From Lachnospiraceae bacterium (GTDB lineage Bacteria > Bacillota > Clostridia > Lachnospirales > Lachnospiraceae): a stretch of 7,977 bases of DNA. The notes under the pieces were generated by a model. That model saw only the letters and a program-made list of their open reading frames with translations. It was not told the DNA's origin and did no database searches. Made by a program: the position numbers and the translations under genes. Below are positions 6,675 to 7,977 of this stretch, piece by piece (within the stretch, counting starts at the first letter, position 1; each line of letters begins with the position of its first letter). Location of the stretch: positions 1 through 7,977 of the forward strand of contig JAFOIS010000133.1 in NCBI GenBank assembly GCA_017420605.1, in the 5' to 3' direction.

Positions 6675-6678
6675 GGAG
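6673..6678 (+). promoter_or_regulatory. Ribosome binding site of the FAD-linked dehydrogenase gene
   Basis: AAGGAG, 7 bases before the ATG at 6686. It sets the start of the truncated last gene. Confidence 0.75.
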
Positions 6679-6685
6679 ACCGTTT

Positions 6686-7977
6686 ATGTATAAAAAGACC
6701 GACAGCGCTGATATCGCCTATCTTCGGAGCGTCGTATCCCCGGAGAGGGTGCTTGCCGGAGAGGAGATCGCGGAAGATTACAGTCACGACGAACTAGGGG
6801 ACGTGCGCCATCTGCCGGACGTTCTGGTGAAAGCGCTCTCGACGGAAGAAGTCTCCGCCGTTATGCGGTATGCGAATGAACAGCATATCCCGGTCGTCGT
6901 CCGCGGCAGCGGGACGGGCCTTGTCGGCGCGGCCGTTGCGCTTCACGGCGGCATCATGCTCGAGACGCTCGGCATGAACCGGATCCTGGAACTCGACGAG
7001 GACAATCTGACGGTCACGGTCCAGCCGGGGGTCCTTCTTATGGATCTCGCGGCCTTTGCCGAAAGCAATGATTATCTGTATCCGCCGGACCCCGGCGAAA
7101 AATCCGCTACGATCGGCGGCAATATCAGCACGAACGCGGGCGGCATGCGGGCCGTAAAATACGGCGTGACGAGGGACTACGTCCGCGGGCTTACGGTCGT
7201 TCTGCCGGACGGCAGCATCGAAAAACTCGGCGGGAAGGTCGTCAAGAACAGCAGCGGCTTAAGCCTTCTCAATCTCATGATCGGCTCGGAAGGAACGCTC
7301 GGGGTGATCACGGAAGCGATCCTGAAGCTTGTGCCGCTCCCGAAGATCACGGAAAGCCTCCTCGTTCCTTTTCCTTCCGCGGAAGAGGCGATCCGTACGG
7401 TCCCGGTGCTCATCAAGAGCAAGGCGTCGCTGACCGCGATCGAATTCTTCGAGCGGGACATCATCTTTTTCGCGGAGGATTACCTCGGCAAAAAGTTCCC
7501 TGACACGAGGTTTCCGGCCTACCTTCTCCTTACGGTCGACGGGAATGACCGCGCCGTGATCGACGGCCAGATGAACGCGGTCGCCTCGCTCTGTATGGAA
7601 AACGGCGCCGCAGACGCCTATTTGGTGGATACGGATGAGCGGAAGGATTCCGTGTGGAAGGCAAGAGGCGCCTTCCTTGAGGCGGTCAAGGCGTCGACGA
7701 CGGACATCGATGAGTGCGACGTCGTCGTACCGAGAAGCCTCGTTGCCGATTTCATCGAATACACCCATGCGCTTTCAAAGGAGATCGGCGTCCGGATCCC
7801 GAGCTTCGGCCACGCGGGCGACGGTAATATCCACATTTATCTCTGCCGGGACGATCTTCCGGAAGAGGAGTGGAAAGAGAAGATGACGCGCGGCTTTGAT
7901 CTCATGTATGAGAAAGCGGGTGAACTCCGGGGCCAGGTCTCCGGCGAGCACGGGATCGGCTACGCGAAAAAAGAATA
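6686..7977 (+). CDS. FAD-linked 2-hydroxyacid dehydrogenase (GlcD/LctD type), 3'-truncated
   Basis: 430 complete codons are present and the frame is still open at the window edge. Full-length relatives are about 455-470 residues, so only the last ~30-40 are missing. The N-terminal PCMH-type FAD-binding domain (about 40-215) shows [13 protein letters not shown] (71-83), [11 protein letters not shown] (112-122), [20 protein letters not shown] (132-151) and [12 protein letters not shown] (198-209). The C-terminal FAD-oxidase domain has GHAGDGNIH (375-383) and SGEHGIG (419-425), whose His376, His383 and Glu421 match the metal/substrate site of D-lactate and D-2-hydroxyglutarate dehydrogenases. 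The protein should oxidise a (D)-2-hydroxyacid to the 2-oxoacid. Its position directly after etfB-etfA is that of lctD in acetogens, so the ETF is the expected electron acceptor. Substrate cannot be told from sequence: lactate, glycolate, 2-hydroxyglutarate or a branched hydroxyacid are possible. Confidence 0.9.
   Translation, partial: MYKKTDSADIAYLRSVVSPERVLAGEEIAEDYSHDELGDVRHLPDVLVKALSTEEVSAVMRYANEQHIPVVVRGSGTGLVGAAVALHGGIMLETLGMNRILELDEDNLTVTVQPGVLLMDLAAFAESNDYLYPPDPGEKSATIGGNISTNAGGMRAVKYGVTRDYVRGLTVVLPDGSIEKLGGKVVKNSSGLSLLNLMIGSEGTLGVITEAILKLVPLPKITESLLVPFPSAEEAIRTVPVLIKSKASLTAIEFFERDIIFFAEDYLGKKFPDTRFPAYLLLTVDGNDRAVIDGQMNAVASLCMENGAADAYLVDTDERKDSVWKARGAFLEAVKASTTDIDECDVVVPRSLVADFIEYTHALSKEIGVRIPSFGHAGDGNIHIYLCRDDLPEEEWKEKMTRGFDLMYEKAGELRGQVSGEHGIGYAKKE

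Overview
The window is GC-rich, with G or C at most third codon positions. It holds eight protein-coding genes, all on the + strand and separated by short gaps (1 to 58 bases). Strong AGGAGG-type ribosome binding sites, a lactate-dehydrogenase/ETF-type gene set and the clostridial style of the electron transfer flavoprotein genes suggest an anaerobic, high-GC member of the Firmicutes (a Lachnospiraceae- or Oscillospiraceae-like clostridium). That placement is inference from gene content and translation signals, not from a marker gene. I see no tRNA, rRNA, CRISPR array, insertion sequence or phage gene, and no convincing promoter or rho-independent terminator.

Layout. At the left edge (1-987) lies the 3' part of a glycoside-hydrolase-like beta-propeller protein with a C-terminal beta-sandwich. 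A 56-base gap with a 7-bp inverted repeat leads to a membrane-anchored YdcF/DUF218 protein (1044-1796). A PLP-dependent threonine aldolase-family enzyme (1825-2871) follows after 28 bases. Then comes the core of the window: an AtuA/DUF1446-family protein (2906-4279), a small DUF4387 protein (4308-4616), electron transfer flavoprotein beta (4618-5418) and alpha (5443-6627) subunits, and an FAD-linked 2-hydroxyacid dehydrogenase of the GlcD/LctD type (6686 to beyond the right edge).

How the genes may work together. EtfB, EtfA and the FAD dehydrogenase have the same order and kinds as lctB-lctC-lctD, the electron-bifurcating lactate dehydrogenase/ETF complex of acetogens. The natural reading is that a 2-hydroxyacid is oxidised by the dehydrogenase, with electrons passed to the ETF. 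AtuA-family and DUF4387 proteins have no well-established biochemical function that I know of. Their tight linkage to this redox module (DUF4387 stop and etfB start are one base apart) suggests they act on the same substrate or pathway. The aldolase just upstream could make or consume a hydroxy-amino-acid or aldehyde intermediate.

The most unusual details are in EtfA. Its N-terminal ferredoxin-like domain has lost most cluster-binding cysteines (3 of 8 positions remain), and the His that contacts the flavin in the human protein is replaced by Phe. The set may therefore be an uncharacterised 2-hydroxyacid oxidation pathway with an altered ETF.
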